DNA of 64,000 nucleotides from assembly GCA_040285825.1 (NCBI GenBank), contig JAUPSS010000004.1, positions 2,832,550-2,896,549 on the forward strand, written 5' to 3'. Under the pieces are notes generated by a model. The model saw only the letters and a list, made by a program, of their open reading frames with translations. It did no database searches and was not told the origin of the DNA. The position numbers and the translations under genes were made by a program. Shown in pieces: positions 10,189-21,038 of this stretch (positions are counted from its first letter, which is position 1; every line of letters begins with the position of its first letter). Source of the stretch: Eukaryota sp. TZLM1-RC. Its lineage: Eukaryota; Metamonada: BaSk clade.

Positions 10189-11827
10189 TGATTATTTTTA
10201 CTAAACTAACACACTTGACAAAATTAATTCATAACTAATGGGACGAAATTCAATGAACCAAAATTTCTTCTATAAAATTTTGATCTGCTTGCTGTCTCGT
10301 TGAAGTTCTCTAATTCGATTGAAAAACCGAGGTAATCTATTAACATTGGCAAATTGAATCTGAAAACGCCATAAAAAAATATCAAATCTTTTCATTGTTT
10401 TATCTTGAACCATTTTTTGGAAGTCATCCAAAAAAGTTTCTGCTTCATCTAATAATCTTCCGTTTATCGAAAATGGGAAAGCAATAAAAACCAGCTGTGT
10501 ATTTCTATCAGCACTAGCATCTGTGATATCCTTGTCATATTTTCTATGTTTTTCTTTAGCTTTAAATTCAAGAGCACTTACAGGATTAAGTTTTCTTCTT
10601 TGAACCAAAGTGTCATTTGCAACATTACAGGAGACAAAGGCAACAACAGCTTTAGAGATCTCAGTCCAATCACAGCATACATCAGATCCAAAATTATTCA
10701 ATGACGCTGTTTGATACACGAAATTCTTGCAGTTCGTGCGATATTAAAAACAGTGTCTCTAACAGCATCATGTAATGAAGAACGATAAGTGATCAATTTA
10801 GAACAATTCAGAGCATGGTGCAAAATGAGCTGTGGTGAATTCGAATAAATACATTTTTTTGATAATAATTGATTAATGGGAATATTCAAATATAATCTCA
10901 TTTTTGTTACAAACGCTTCATAATTAGCACACAGTTCAAATCTTCGTGGCACAATGGTCACAAACAGTGAAATATCTGATGACTTGTTTTCACAAACACC
11001 TTTTTCAATTAACAATGAGTGGAGAACTTGATTTAAAACAGCCGAGCTGCATATATTTTCATAAAGATCATTTTCTTACATTGCGGCTAGTCGTTTCTGT
11101 AATGTTCGAAGAGTGTATTTTAAATTTGGAAAATTTTTTCGCGAATATTGACATTGGATGATTGGGAAAACATCGACCCCATTTATCCACCTCGAATTTT
11201 GGAATTTTTGAAAATTGAAGACTCTGAGGAGAACCAATCAGGAGACATTTGCTCGCATTGGGATAAAGCGTAATATTTTCACATGAGTCGAAATTTTTTT
11301 TGAGGAACCAATTGTAGTAAATCAAATAAACCAATCAGGGATATATCATCAATATAAGCAACTATTTTTAGAGAAGGGTATTTTTGCTTAATGATATTTG
11401 AAGTTTTGTGAATAGCTAAACAAAACAATAATGGGCCTAAAGGATCACCTTGTTTCACACCAGAAGATGATTTAAGACCAAATGAATTAAATATTAAATC
11501 TGAGTCTTTTCCAAGTTGGAATTGAAACAAAGTCTTATAATGGTAATTTTGATATGTTTATGCACATTCACTTTCATCATTTGGTCAATTTTGTCGGAAA
11601 TTGAGTTCAACTTATCAAACAATTCTTTGGTAATTTCATCATTATTTCCTGAAAACGAACCCAACTGAGAATAGCATCCATTGTATATAATTTGGCTTGT
11701 ATTTCAATACCATCAACTATTGTAGAAACTGGAGAGTTTGAAAGTACAACACAATTAAGTAAGTTAAGTCGAAGGCCAATTTTGTTCAATATATCTTTGA
11801 AACATTCAGTTGCTTCTCTGAAATTTT
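10189..11827 (-). mobile_element. Family A non-LTR retroelement, 5'-truncated, inserted in the Fanzor gene
   Basis: The segment carries the 3' half of the family A coding region in several frames. RT core pieces (SSGVKQGDPLGPLLFCLAIH; AYIDDISLIG) lie at 11530-11280 and the cluster region near 10860. The endonuclease part runs at 10719-10270, including the K-EKHRKYDKDI motif. The 3' terminal motif GTCCCATTAGTTATGAATTA follows. The octamer TCAATTGT flanks it at 10181-10188 and 11828-11835 as a target-site duplication. The YIDD motif survives, but frameshifts and an inversion or rearrangement around 11.2-11.8 kb make the copy dead: RT blocks there are not in the expected linear order. Confidence 0.78.
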
Positions 11828-11835
11828 TCAATTGT
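11828..11835. repeat. Target-site duplication TCAATTGT, 5' side
   Basis: Partner of the copy at 10181-10188. It marks the truncated 5' end of the family A insertion. Confidence 0.6.
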
Positions 11836-12155
11836 GTAAAGCAAAATATTATTGATTCTCTTTTTTGATAAAACTTTTAGAACAAATCTTCAAAGTGTTG
11901 GTGATAGAATTCCAACAGTGGTGCACCACGAGAATTTTGCAATACTGTTTTTGTCTTTGCGTTAAGGGAAATTTCCTCCTCACTTTGAGACGTGACCACA
12001 AGATAAGTGTCACGAAAAAACTGCGTTTCAATTTGTGGTAAAAAATGATTGAGGCTTAAGTCAAAAAGATGCAAATAATAACCACAAATGAATTCTAAAC
12101 CAAGAATAGAAATTTCCTGACACCTTATTATTGCCTCATCGATCACCTCAAGCAT

Positions 12156-13571
12156 TTTCGGATGTCAAATTTGAGAATATTAAAACCACATATTATATGA
12201 GGATTAAAAGTTTCCAATAATTTTTTAAATGAACTCAGTATTTCTTTTTCAAACGAATGACGATATAAAGTGATATTTCTTCATCAACATTGCAATCATG
12301 TTGATTTCAGCTTGTTGATTTTTCTACAAGATCACACAAACAAAGATTTGATTCAATCTGTTCTCGAGTAAAAATATGAGAAACAGAATCTGCAACAATC
12401 TTTCTTTTAGATTGATAGTAAGAAATGTAATGTTTTCTTGCAGAAATGACAATTATTTCATGTGAAATATCGGTTTGTACATTTTGCTATTTCTTTTTTT
12501 GGTAATGTTGAACCTTCACGATTGCATTTCTTTGACGATTTGAAAACAGTTTTGCAAAATTGCTCTCAAAAAAGATGAACTCTTCGTTTTGGTTAAACAG
12601 AATTGTTTTTTGCATTTTCAACAATGATTTCTAAAGCTCTTTTAGTTATTGGTGTAGAATATGAACGAAATGCTGTGAGTAGGTTAAGTAATAGTGATGC
12701 TTGTTTGGAGGGTAATTAATTTTAGATAATTTTTTGGTTCAAAAATTTAAACAAAAAATAGTAAATCAAATTCCATTTTTTATTTAATATTTTTATTACA
12801 ATTTTTGAATTAATACTTAAGATTACTCAGCGTGAGCCCCAGTAATTGCTGAAATTTCAATTACTCTCAATCATTACTGGAACAATTACTGGATTGCCAT
12901 CCTATTCTTATATCCCTTTTTTTGGTGTAACCAGGTTGGAAATAGTGTGGTTCATGTTCGATTTTCAAACACATTTCATGTGCAGCTGGTATTATGAAAT
13001 TCCTGGTAAGTTGTTTTTGACTTTTTTTGTGTTTTTTGGAACAGAGTCCACTTTTCCTGGAGATTTGGTAATCTATATGTACATCCAAATTGGATGATCC
13101 AAATTTAAAACACTGATGCATTGTTATTTTAACCTTCAGGAACTAAATCGCTAGCCGTAGTTCTAGTTGTTGTGGGTTTAATCCATTAAATTATGTTGAA
13201 TTTTGTTGTTATTAAATTCTCAAAGTTTGGGTTATTTACAGATATTTTAAGATCAGTTAGCAAAACGACATCATCATCAGTATTATGGTTTTTTTAAGTT
13301 GGATTGAATGACTTTTTACATCATTTAATTATTTAAAAATGATTCTAACACGTCAGAAAGGACTGTTGTACAATGTGTGCTCAAATTGATTTGATTAAAT
13401 TAAATGATCAAATTAATATTTGATTTTATGTTTATTCAATATATGTCTTATTACAAGCAACGGAATCAAAGTTAAAAATAGCGAAATGCAATTACTTGAA
13501 TAATGCTAAATCTTTCCTAACAAACTTTTTTTAAGAAATAATAAATAAGAATTTTATTTGTTTCAAAAACC
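12156..13571. other. AT-rich region upstream of the Fanzor pseudogene
   Basis: On the minus strand, 12700-12160 reads for several dozen codons in one frame with few stops (for example REQIESNLCLCDLVEKS). It may hold more of the decayed Fanzor N-terminus or an associated gene. I cannot identify it. From 12.72 to 13.57 kb I see only AT-rich DNA and short overlapping open frames on opposite strands without support. Confidence 0.4.
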
Positions 13572-14156
13572 TCAACTTTCCAAAAAATCCTCAGTAAGCC
13601 TAACATCATTAGCCCCCGTCACTGTATCAGAAACAGTAGAACTCTGCAATTGTGGCCGCTCAGAAAGGGTTATTGATTTTGACCTAGGTGTTTGATTTCG
13701 CGAGACCAACTCAGCCTTTGACATCACAAACTTCCTTTCCACTTCTGCTATAGGTACCAATGTCTCTTTCTCCTCGCCTTCAACCTTGGATGCTAAGACA
13801 TGTTTAGGGTAAACATCAGTAAGTGCAGTAGGAGAAGCTATTATAACCTTGGAACCAATGTGGAAGGTAACGTCACCATTGCTCCAGTGAACAACATTGG
13901 TGTTCGACTGTATTTGTCCATTCGATTCTCTGACCGAGATAGTGTATGGAGAATCTGAAGAATCATTGTAATGAAGAAATCCCGGTGGTATAAGATAATG
14001 TCTAGTATTATTTGGAAAGGAGGGTATTTCAGAAGGAAGTTTAATGGTAATGTCCTCAGGTTCCATGGGAGTACCCTGAGCTTCAGTGGGTGTAGTCTCT
14101 GTTTCCGAAAAGTCTGACAGATCTGATATACCAAAGAGTTCTTGTAAGGAAGCCAT
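13572..14156 (-). CDS. LEO1: LEO1-like Paf1-complex subunit, short form
   Basis: LEO1 is a subunit of the nuclear Paf1 elongation complex. The chosen ATG at 14154-14156 gives 194 residues beginning MASLQELFGISDLSDFSETE, which resembles the acidic DLFGS-type N-terminus of LEO1. The open frame extends 26 codons upstream, but that part is hydrophobic and unlike the family. Mid-protein IKLPSEIPSF and VRESNGQIQSNTNVVHWSNG then DVTFHIGSKV match the LEO1 core (RESNARIV-W-DGS-S-HIG). The usual long acidic N-terminus and charged C-terminal tail are missing, so the protein is about half the common family length or shorter. The start lies 65 bp from that of a divergent coiled-coil gene, so the promoters must be shared or very compact. 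TGA stop. Confidence 0.7.
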   Translation of the reverse strand: MASLQELFGISDLSDFSETETTPTEAQGTPMEPEDITIKLPSEIPSFPNNTRHYLIPPGFLHYNDSSDSPYTISVRESNGQIQSNTNVVHWSNGDVTFHIGSKVIIASPTALTDVYPKHVLASKVEGEEKETLVPIAEVERKFVMSKAELVSRNQTPRSKSITLSERPQLQSSTVSDTVTGANDVRLTEDFLES

Positions 14157-14221
14157 TGAAAAATGAACAAAAAATGAAACTATGGAGAATATATAATCCA
14201 CTTCATTGTATCCAAAAATAG

Positions 14222-14593
14222 ATGAACTTTCCAATATGCCGAGTTACTTCAAAGCTTCAGAAATGGTACACGGTACTTACAGCCGAGCTCCGTGAAATAG
14301 AGCAGGATATACGATTAGTTCGTCAACTCAAAGAAAAGTATAACTCAAAATCGTTCGTTACATCAATCCAAAAGCTTGAATCAAGACAGAATATTCGTCA
14401 GGAGTATCTCAAACGCATAGAGACTATTATGAAACTTCACTCTCTCCATATTGACAGTGGAAAGTCTCTCATTAAGAAATTGACGAATGAGTTCAATGTA
14501 GATGTTGATCATGAACAACCTGATGTGACGGGGGCAATGCAGTCGTCACGGATCATGTCTCAGTCGTATATTGGTTTATCTACCAATGATTAG
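14222..14593 (+). CDS. Small coiled-coil protein, unidentified
   Basis: A 123-residue protein, almost entirely helical by composition, with heptad-like patterns (ELREIEQDIRLVRQLKEKYN; QKLESRQNIRQEYLKRIETI). The C-terminus is polar. There is no signal peptide or membrane segment. I do not recognise the family; small subunits of tethering, mediator or kinetochore complexes look like this, but nothing decides between them. It is transcribed divergently from the LEO1-like gene across 65 bp. A nearby second ATG at 14236 is in another frame and soon closes, so 14222 is preferred. A TAG stop ends the frame at 14591-14593. Confidence 0.6.
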   Translation: MNFPICRVTSKLQKWYTVLTAELREIEQDIRLVRQLKEKYNSKSFVTSIQKLESRQNIRQEYLKRIETIMKLHSLHIDSGKSLIKKLTNEFNVDVDHEQPDVTGAMQSSRIMSQSYIGLSTND

Positions 14594-14859
14594 GTTATTA
14601 TTTCAATGTTTAATCAACTGTATTATAGTCGCGTGAGATGTTTGTTATGTGTGGTGATATCTGCTGGAATGCTTCTGATTTCACACCAATGTGGTCAATT
14701 TTTCAATTTTACTGTTGAATAAATGGAAATTAATTGAATTAATCATAAACTAAAACAGTTGTTTTATTAGCTTTATATTGGACTGTAAGACTAGCCTTAG
14801 ACTCTGTTTCACTTTAAGGAGACTTTAATGAGACTTTAAGGAGCAGAATTCTGGAGTAG
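14594..14859. other. Short AT-rich spacer
   Basis: Downstream flank of the coiled-coil gene. It holds an AATAAA-like signal near 14717 and a small direct repeat of GACTTTAA-type units at 14810-14842. No gene is seen. Confidence 0.4.
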
Positions 14860-15307
14860 GGGTGTCCAGGTTCGGTTTTGGTTCGAAACCAAACCCACTT
14901 TTTCCGAAACCAAGCTGGAACCAAAACCACCGGTTCCGAAACCGGAAAACAAAAACCGCCAGCTAAAATTTTCATCAATTTTTATTTTTTTGAATTTATA
15001 AATGATAATATTAATGATGTTATTATTTGCAAGTTTTTGATGAGTTTCTTGTTGTTGAAATAAAAAATATTAAATTTACTGTAATTATCTCTACACAAAA
15101 ACGCAATTTGTATTGAATATTCTTTTGATTTAATAAAAAAATTGTTATATTTCTTACTCTTAAATTACTGGTTTTCTGGTTCGCAACCGGAACCAAAGAA
15201 TCAGAAACCGAACTGGAACCAAAACCAGACTGATTTTAGGAACCAGACTGAAACCGAACCTGGCTTTTGGTTTGGAACCTGGTTGGGAACCAAACCTTGC
15301 ACAGTCC
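14860..15307. mobile_element. MITE-like element with GGTTCGG-rich imperfect inverted ends
   Basis: The left end GGGTGTCCAGGTTCGGTTTT and the reverse complement of the right end (GGACTGTGCAAGGTTTGGTT) are similar. The interior is built of GGTTCGG/GAACCAAAACC-type words in both orientations around an AT-rich middle. The flanks carry a diverged direct repeat: AGAATTCTGGAGTAG at 14845-14859 and AGAATCTGGACTAG at 15308-15321. That arrangement fits a non-autonomous DNA element of about 450 bp with a roughly 14-15-bp duplication. No coding sequence is seen. Confidence 0.5.
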
Positions 15308-16938
15308 AGAATCTGGACTAGTACGATTGTTCATGATTAATTAATCTTAATTGTTAAAAAAATTAATGAATTATTAATTAAAATATAATAGATTTTTCCA
15401 TTTTAAAAAAATGATGAGATTAATTTGTGATTCACTGTTCTCTTTTGGTCGTTTTTCGAAATTGTTGAGAAGGCACGGTTTTCAAGTTGTTTAAGAACTT
15501 GAGAATAGTAAAAAATGTATTTGAAAAAGTCAGTGTTTGAAACTTAATTTAAACGATCAAGTTTCAGAAAAATCAACTGATAGTGTGTATTCATATTCAT
15601 GATTGTAACATCACAAAATATCCGGCCATTTTAACGTGATGTCTGCTGTTTAATACAGTCATACAGCTTTTTGGTATGGAGAATATTGCAAATGAACCAT
15701 GATTCCTCCCTCATCTCTAAGTTTACCTTACATTAATATAACAACAGACGTCATCATTACACTGCCACGTCATGACTTGGTCTGCCACGTCATCATAATT
15801 TATACTCTTTTTCAGTGATGCCTGAATCTACTTATGATTCCAAGGAAGTCACAGCGAAGAAACAAAATCACCTAGATATAGATCAAATGATTTTTATTGT
15901 TTAAAATCGTAATTCAAGTTAGCTCCTCTTCAAACACAAATAATGAACCTGAGGGTTAGCTTTAACATCATTAGTAGTTTCAAGTATTAATAATGTGGAC
16001 TCAAAAAATCAAGAAATAATGGTAAACTAATCAGCTAAAACTGTTATTGTTGGTGTCCTTGTGCTTATGTGATATAAAAAGTTAGAATAAAATCAATCAA
16101 TTTCAACTGTTCAACTTAAGTCAAAGTTATAGCGATTGACAATCGACAGTTGAGAGCTCTATGTATTTTCACCAAAAATACACTGTTGAACTTCACTGAA
16201 GCTTCAACAGTTTCATCTTAAACTTCATAATATAGAGCAAGAAATTATAAAATTTGACTCAAACATTCTGGACACATGAGATTAACTTCTTTATTAATTT
16301 AATAAATCAATAACAACAGCAATAGAATTTATTATGTACATTTTTATTGTGACAGAAAAATTCGGTTGGAAAAATTGTACCATACCATTATTAATTATAG
16401 AATCAGAAAATGGCTTGTATTATCTATTGTCTTTTGGACTGTCTCAAGAATTCATTTTGTTACGTAATTCATGTCCGGAACTGGTCAGTAATCTCCAAAT
16501 CTGTTCCTTTGCAGAAACGACGTCTTTGATGGGATTGAGACAAATAGTAGATATCTGTTCAGCAAGATCATTGTCATAGCATTCATCTGGGAAGTATCAT
16601 GTGGGGCAGCACTAGGCTGATTGAAGATCTCAGTTGCTGTTTTACCATCAAGCATCTGTTTCGGGTTGAATGTATCATCATGACTTTGTTCGAAAAGGTC
16701 ACAATGGTCTTGCTCATATAAATTTTTATTTTCCCAAGACATTGGAGAAAGACTTGGCGGGATGATAAATTAGTTTAACTTGCTGAATCTGGATTCAGTG
16801 TTTTCCTCAGACTGTTCAAGAAATTCCCAAACGATCACTCACAAATTGACGTTTCTGCCTGAAAATGCTTCAGCACTATCTGCTTAAATTGTTTGACAGC
16901 TTGGATCATGAAGTAAGACTTGACCAAAACTGAAATTC
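15308..16938. other. AT-rich region with possible retroelement scraps
   Basis: No gene is supported. At 15818 a short frame beginning MPESTYDSKEV resembles the first residues of the family A copy at 34625 (MPESVSDSNGV) and could be a scrap of a 5' end. An inverted repeat CTGTTGAA...TTCAACAG lies near 16182-16212. A minus-strand frame of 85 codons at 16485-16742 has no recognisable motif. Confidence 0.35.
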
Positions 16939-17163
16939 TTGCCTTTGCAAATTTCTTTGAAAGACATTCGTAATAGTTCTGCTTCTTCTTTAGTTATTCA
17001 AATTCCCTCTATCTATGGACTTCTTTCAAAAAACAATAAGTGGCTTTTCAACACGCGTTTTTATTGTTTTCTATGGCCAAACAATATGCCTAATCATTTA
17101 ACATGTACTTCATCTTGCTTTTGTGGCTCACCTTGGCTATACTATACTATGTTGGTGCCTTGA
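16939..17163 (+). mobile_element. Family B non-LTR fragment
   Basis: The translation contains SSASSLVIQIPSIYGLLSKN and LWPNNMPNHL, matching SSASCLINQVPRVYGLFLND and FWPDNLPHGL of the family B copy at 46.8 kb. The Cys-rich continuation (CTSSCFCGS) corresponds to the start of the Cys/His cluster. Both ends are lost. Confidence 0.55.
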
Positions 17164-17699
17164 GCTCTACTTCACTTTGGAGTCATAAATCAACCATAAG
17201 TCTCATTCACCTGTTTCTAACGCTCTGACTTAACGCTTGCAGACCGAAACAATGAACAAGACTTTGAAAATAGAACATTAATTATCCAATAAACAAGATT
17301 TTAATCTGAATTTAGATCGACTGACACAAACTATGTGGGATTTTGTTTGGGTGAATTAAATTCCTTCATAAGGTTTATTTATTATTATTATTTTATTATT
17401 TTCAAACAAGAAAATTATCAATCAATATGAAGGAGAAGGCAAAAGAATGAGGCATAAAGTGGGTGTGTCAATTAGTAATCAAATCATCGTTATTTTCAAC
17501 AAACTTGAAAATATTGGTCTCTTCAGCTTTACGTATAAAACAATGACCGTACTTGATCATCCAAGCCTTCAAAAATTACCGTCAGGTTTTGTTGAAGCTT
17601 TTTTTACACGACACTTAAAATAAATTACATTTCTTGGAGGAATCCCTTGCACTGAGTCAGGAAAACTTTGACACCAAAATTTTGGTGCAACTTTATCAA
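17164..17699. other. AT-rich spacer
   Basis: Between two family B fragments. It holds a short ATT-rich low-complexity run near 17380-17400. No gene or RNA is recognised. Confidence 0.35.
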
Positions 17700-18541
17700 T
17701 TACAGTATTGAGCTCATGCAAATACTTACTAGATATGGATTAAGCAAATGACATTCTTCAGGGAAACGATTGAGAAATTCAAAAACAAAACTTTTGCCTC
17801 CATTTTTTCTACAAAAGCTGTTTGGAAAATTTTGTAAAGCCAACATTACCAAATTATTTTTAAACAGACAATGCTGGTTTTTAGCAAAACTTGCTAAATG
17901 TATTGGAAACATTGTTGAAACAGCTCAATAGCCTCCATCCTTTTGAAATGTTTAAGTGTCCTACACCAATCAGCATGGATTATTTGGATTAGAATCATTT
18001 AACTAAGGATTTATTGTTCAAATTAATCAACAATTTACCCTCTGAAAAACCCGCCTGGACCATGATTGTTGACCTTTGAAATGTTGAAGCCAGCAATGAA
18101 CCGGTGTTTTGAATGAATTGACGATTTGGTCTCGTTTTTTTCAGAAATTTTTTCAATGAAGATGAAGCTTCCCTCTGAAATGACAGGTTTATGGTTGATT
18201 GCATAAAAAAAAGAAAATAGCGAAAATAATTAAAAATAAATAAATGCGACATGTGAGACCTTGACTCGAATTTTAGCTTCAGCTGTTTTCTTGTCATTAA
18301 ATTCAAATTATTTAGTTTTAATTAATTGAATTCAAATTCTTCAGGTTTCATAGTCTTTATTAAAGATTTCTGGTGATTCAAAAAAATTCAATAGCATTCT
18401 ATTCAAAAGTAATCTCAATTGCAACTGATTGGACAACATTTCAAGACAACCGATGAGAGAGATATCGGCCACATTGCCAACAACTTGCAAATACGAATAT
18501 TTTTCTTTAATTGATACCAGGGATTCTTGAAGTGCATACAA
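17700..18541 (-). mobile_element. Decayed family B non-LTR copy
   Basis: Minus-strand pieces occur in element order. At 18541-18341 is an RT palm remnant (YSYLQVVGNVADISLIG, compare FPSLKMIAYMDDVVLIG), with the catalytic dyad degraded from DD to AD. An unassigned stretch follows at 18306-17995. At 17912-17700 is KSFVFEFLNRFPEECHLLNP, matching NFMFEFLNRFPEDIHLHSPS at 46.5 kb. The copy is frameshifted throughout. Confidence 0.5.
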
Positions 18542-18638
18542 AGTATTGAACGATCAACCCAAAAAATGTTCTTGTTTTACAGTATATGAGAATTTGAATG
18601 AAAATACATTACGTACCAATTGACTGGAGATTAAATAG

Positions 18639-18649
18639 AACAAGTAAAA
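18639..18649. repeat. Target-site duplication AACAAGTAAAA, 5' side
   Basis: Exact 11-bp direct repeat of 20863-20873 at the truncated 5' edge of the family A copy. Confidence 0.8.
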
Positions 18650-20862
18650 GAAGAATTAAGAAGTTCTTGTTTGACTGCACTTGTCAAAAATTCAAAAATG
18701 GATGTTCGTCCTATTGCAGTCTCTGAGAGCTTACACAATATTTTTTCTGCGTGTTGCATAAGCAGGTTCAATGAGAAAGCAAAAAAATTTTTTTACCCTT
18801 TCAATATGGTATTAATACCACAGATGGAGTCTCTTCAGCGATTTTTGCTACTGATGTTTTATTTCGCCAAAATGAATCCAATGTTTGTATGTCATTGGAT
18901 TTTAGTAATGCTTTCACTTCACTAAGTCGCCGCAGTATCCATGGTGCTCTATTGCAATATATGCCGCAATTAATACCGTATTTTCAATCAACATATTGCA
19001 CATATTCTAATTTACATTTTGGTAATAACATTTTGAGTTCATCAAGTGGTGTAAAGCAAGGAGATCCGTTAGGACCGCTTCTGTTTTGTTTGGCCATTCA
19101 TCCTATTTTATTGCAAATTCAAGAGATGTTTCCTTCGCTAAAAATGATTGCATATATGGATGATGTTGTGCTCATTGGTGATTTAAATATTGTGAAACAA
19201 GCAACTGTATGTTTTAAAGAATTATTATTATTTACCAAAATTGGTCTCCGACTTGATTTACTTAAATGTGTTTTGTTATCGAATTCTCCAGTTTCCACAA
19301 TAGTTGATGGTATTAAAATTCAAGCCAAATTATATTCAATTGATGCTATTCGTCATTTGGGTTCGTTTTTAGGAAATAACGATGAAATTACCAAAAAATT
19401 GTTTGAAAAGATGAATTCAATTTCCGACAAAATTGACCGAATGATGAATTTAGATATACAAAAACACATCAAATTTACCATTATAAGACTGTGTTTTAGT
19501 TCCAATTTCAATCATATATTTGGATCTACAAATCCTCATGTCACAAGGCCTTTGGCTCAGAAGTTTAATGAGTTACGTGCAAAAGTTCTGTTTCAATAAC
19601 TGGGATGTAAAATGTTTCAAATTCCAGATCATGCTTACCTTAGTCCACATTATGGCGGTTTAGGGTGGACGAAGGCTTCTATTCTTACCTCGTGTGCTTT
19701 TGTTGGTGGATGCAGAAATGCAATCTTTGAGTTTTCCGAAAGATTTGCAGATTGGGGAGATTTATTGACGACAACGCAAAGTTCCACTGTTTTTGCATTA
19801 AATGAAGAAATTTCAAAAATTGATGTAGAAAAATGGGGTCGACGTTTTCCCCAATCATTCAATGGCAATATTCCAGAAAAAAAAGTTTTAAATTTGAAGT
19901 ACACTCTTCGAACATTACAGAAAAGATTGACTGGAATGTATGAAAAAGATCTTTATAATAATATATGCAGCTCGATTGTTTTAAATCAAGATCTTCACTC
20001 ATTGTTATTGGAAAAGGGTGTTTGTGAAAGCAAGTCTTCAGATTCTTCACTTTTTGTAACCATTGTACCACGAAGATTTGGATTGTGTGCCACTAACGAA
20101 GCATTTGTAACAAAAATGAGATTATATTTGAATATCCCCATTAATCAATTATTATCAAAAGAAAATTGTATTTGTTCAAATTCACCTCAACTCACTTTGC
20201 GCCATGCTCTGAATTGCTCTAAATTGATAACTTATCGTTCTTCATTACATGATGCTGTTAGAGACACTGTTTTCAATATGACACAAAATGCAAGAATATC
20301 GTGTATCAAAGAGCCTCTGCTGAAGGAAACACTTTCTCTGAATAATTTTGGTTCTGGTGATAGAGGTGATGTATACTGTGATTGGATTGATAATTCTGAA
20401 GCTATTGTTGACTTTGTCTCATGTAATGTTGCAAATGATACTTTGGTTCACAGAAGAAAACTTAATCCTGTGGCTGCTCTGGATTTTAAAGCAAAAGAGA
20501 AACATAGAAAATATGATAAAGATATTGAAGAGGCTAATGTCGATAGAAATACACAGCTGGTTTTTATTGCTTTCCCATTTTCGAAAAATGGAAGACTATC
20601 AGTTGAAGCAGAAACTTTTTTGAATGACTTCCAAAAAATGGTGCAAGAAAAAACAATGAAAAGATTTGATATTTTTTTATGGCGTTCACGGATTCAATTT
20701 GCCATTATTAATAGATTACCACGGTTTTTTAATCGAATAAGAGAAGCTTTAGCTAGACAGCAAGCAGATCAAGATTTTGTAGAGGAAATCTTGGTTCAAT
20801 GATAGTCGTCCCATTAGTTATGAGTTATTTTAATTAACTGTGCAAATTCAATAAATACAATT
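18650..20862 (+). mobile_element. Family A non-LTR retroelement, 5'-truncated, with 11-bp target-site duplication
   Basis: The copy begins inside the RT domain and runs to the 3' terminus ...TTCAATAAATACAATT. Coding blocks are 18671-18925, 18889-19599 and 19612-20802. They cover RT fingers/palm with SLDFSNAF, KQGDPLGPLLFCLAIHPILL and intact AYMDDVVLIG, a thumb region, a Cys/His cluster (CICSNSPQLTLRHALNC) and a C-terminal block with RGDVYCDWID...VDFVSCNV...K-EKHRKYDKDI. That last block looks like a PD-(D/E)xK restriction-like endonuclease. One frameshift near 18.85-18.9 kb and one TAA at 19597-19599 inactivate it. AACAAGTAAAA flanks it at 18639-18649 and 20863-20873. It is closely related to the 34.6-37.9 kb copy. 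Confidence 0.88.
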
Positions 20863-20873
20863 AACAAGTAAAA
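20863..20873. repeat. Target-site duplication AACAAGTAAAA, 3' side
   Basis: Exact 11-bp partner of 18639-18649, directly after the 3' tail of the element. Confidence 0.8.
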
Positions 20874-21038
20874 TTAACGTGATAGTTTAATGAAATGTTT
20901 TTGAATAACTTAAAATTGCCTTTCATTTTGCACTCATTGACCTGACTTCACAGAGAAATAAGTAGATAATATTTGAATTCACTGCGTCTCCTCAAATTTC
21001 AACAATTATCGCACTTGATTTTAGCATCATCTTCAGAA

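Larger units (their letters stand above)
8441..12155 (-). pseudogene. Fanzor (eukaryotic TnpB-like RNA-guided nuclease) pseudogene, split by a retroelement
   Basis: Pieces in N-to-C order. At 12155-11877 is an N-terminal helical part (AIIRCQEISILGLEFICGYY ... LLEFYHQHFEDLF). After an inserted element (10189-11827) comes 10180-9865 with NFKNNIQEHYFDYYDRFVDV. Then follow a LPLKNSCIPSYIRI segment near 9770 and 9732-9304 with SIETDGISVSF and AAADPGKSDLLHFS (RuvC-I-like Asp). Next is 9200-8760 with KLRWRAEINRTRSEAKMIQK and VVIGIGDW, and last a segment to 8441 with LIDEFRTSCCCFNCKK and CKSCDSLWNRDRN (Cys finger and RuvC-III-like Asp). This order is that of Fanzor proteins. Disruptions are in-frame stops near 9302 and 9733, frameshifts between segments, and the retroelement. 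No intact product is possible. The N-terminal boundary is uncertain and may extend past 12155. Confidence 0.82.

Noticed and set aside
12120-12240. Minus-strand FNPHIICGFNILKFDIRKCL resembles a family B DNA polymerase exonuclease motif (GYN...FD)
   Set aside because: No other polymerase motif is nearby, and with a one-base shift the same DNA leads straight into the Fanzor N-terminal segment. The likeness is probably chance, or part of the Fanzor locus.
12846-13121. Two overlapping open frames on opposite strands
   Set aside because: Neither shows a motif, start context or composition unlike the AT-rich surroundings.
14875-14890. GGTTCGAAACC resembles a tRNA B box
   Set aside because: It lies in a run of GGTTCGG/GAACC words of the MITE-like element. 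No A box at the right distance and no cloverleaf can be drawn.
16334-16742. Overlapping opposite-strand frames of 81 and 85 codons
   Set aside because: Mutually overlapping, no recognisable domain, and in a region of degraded elements.
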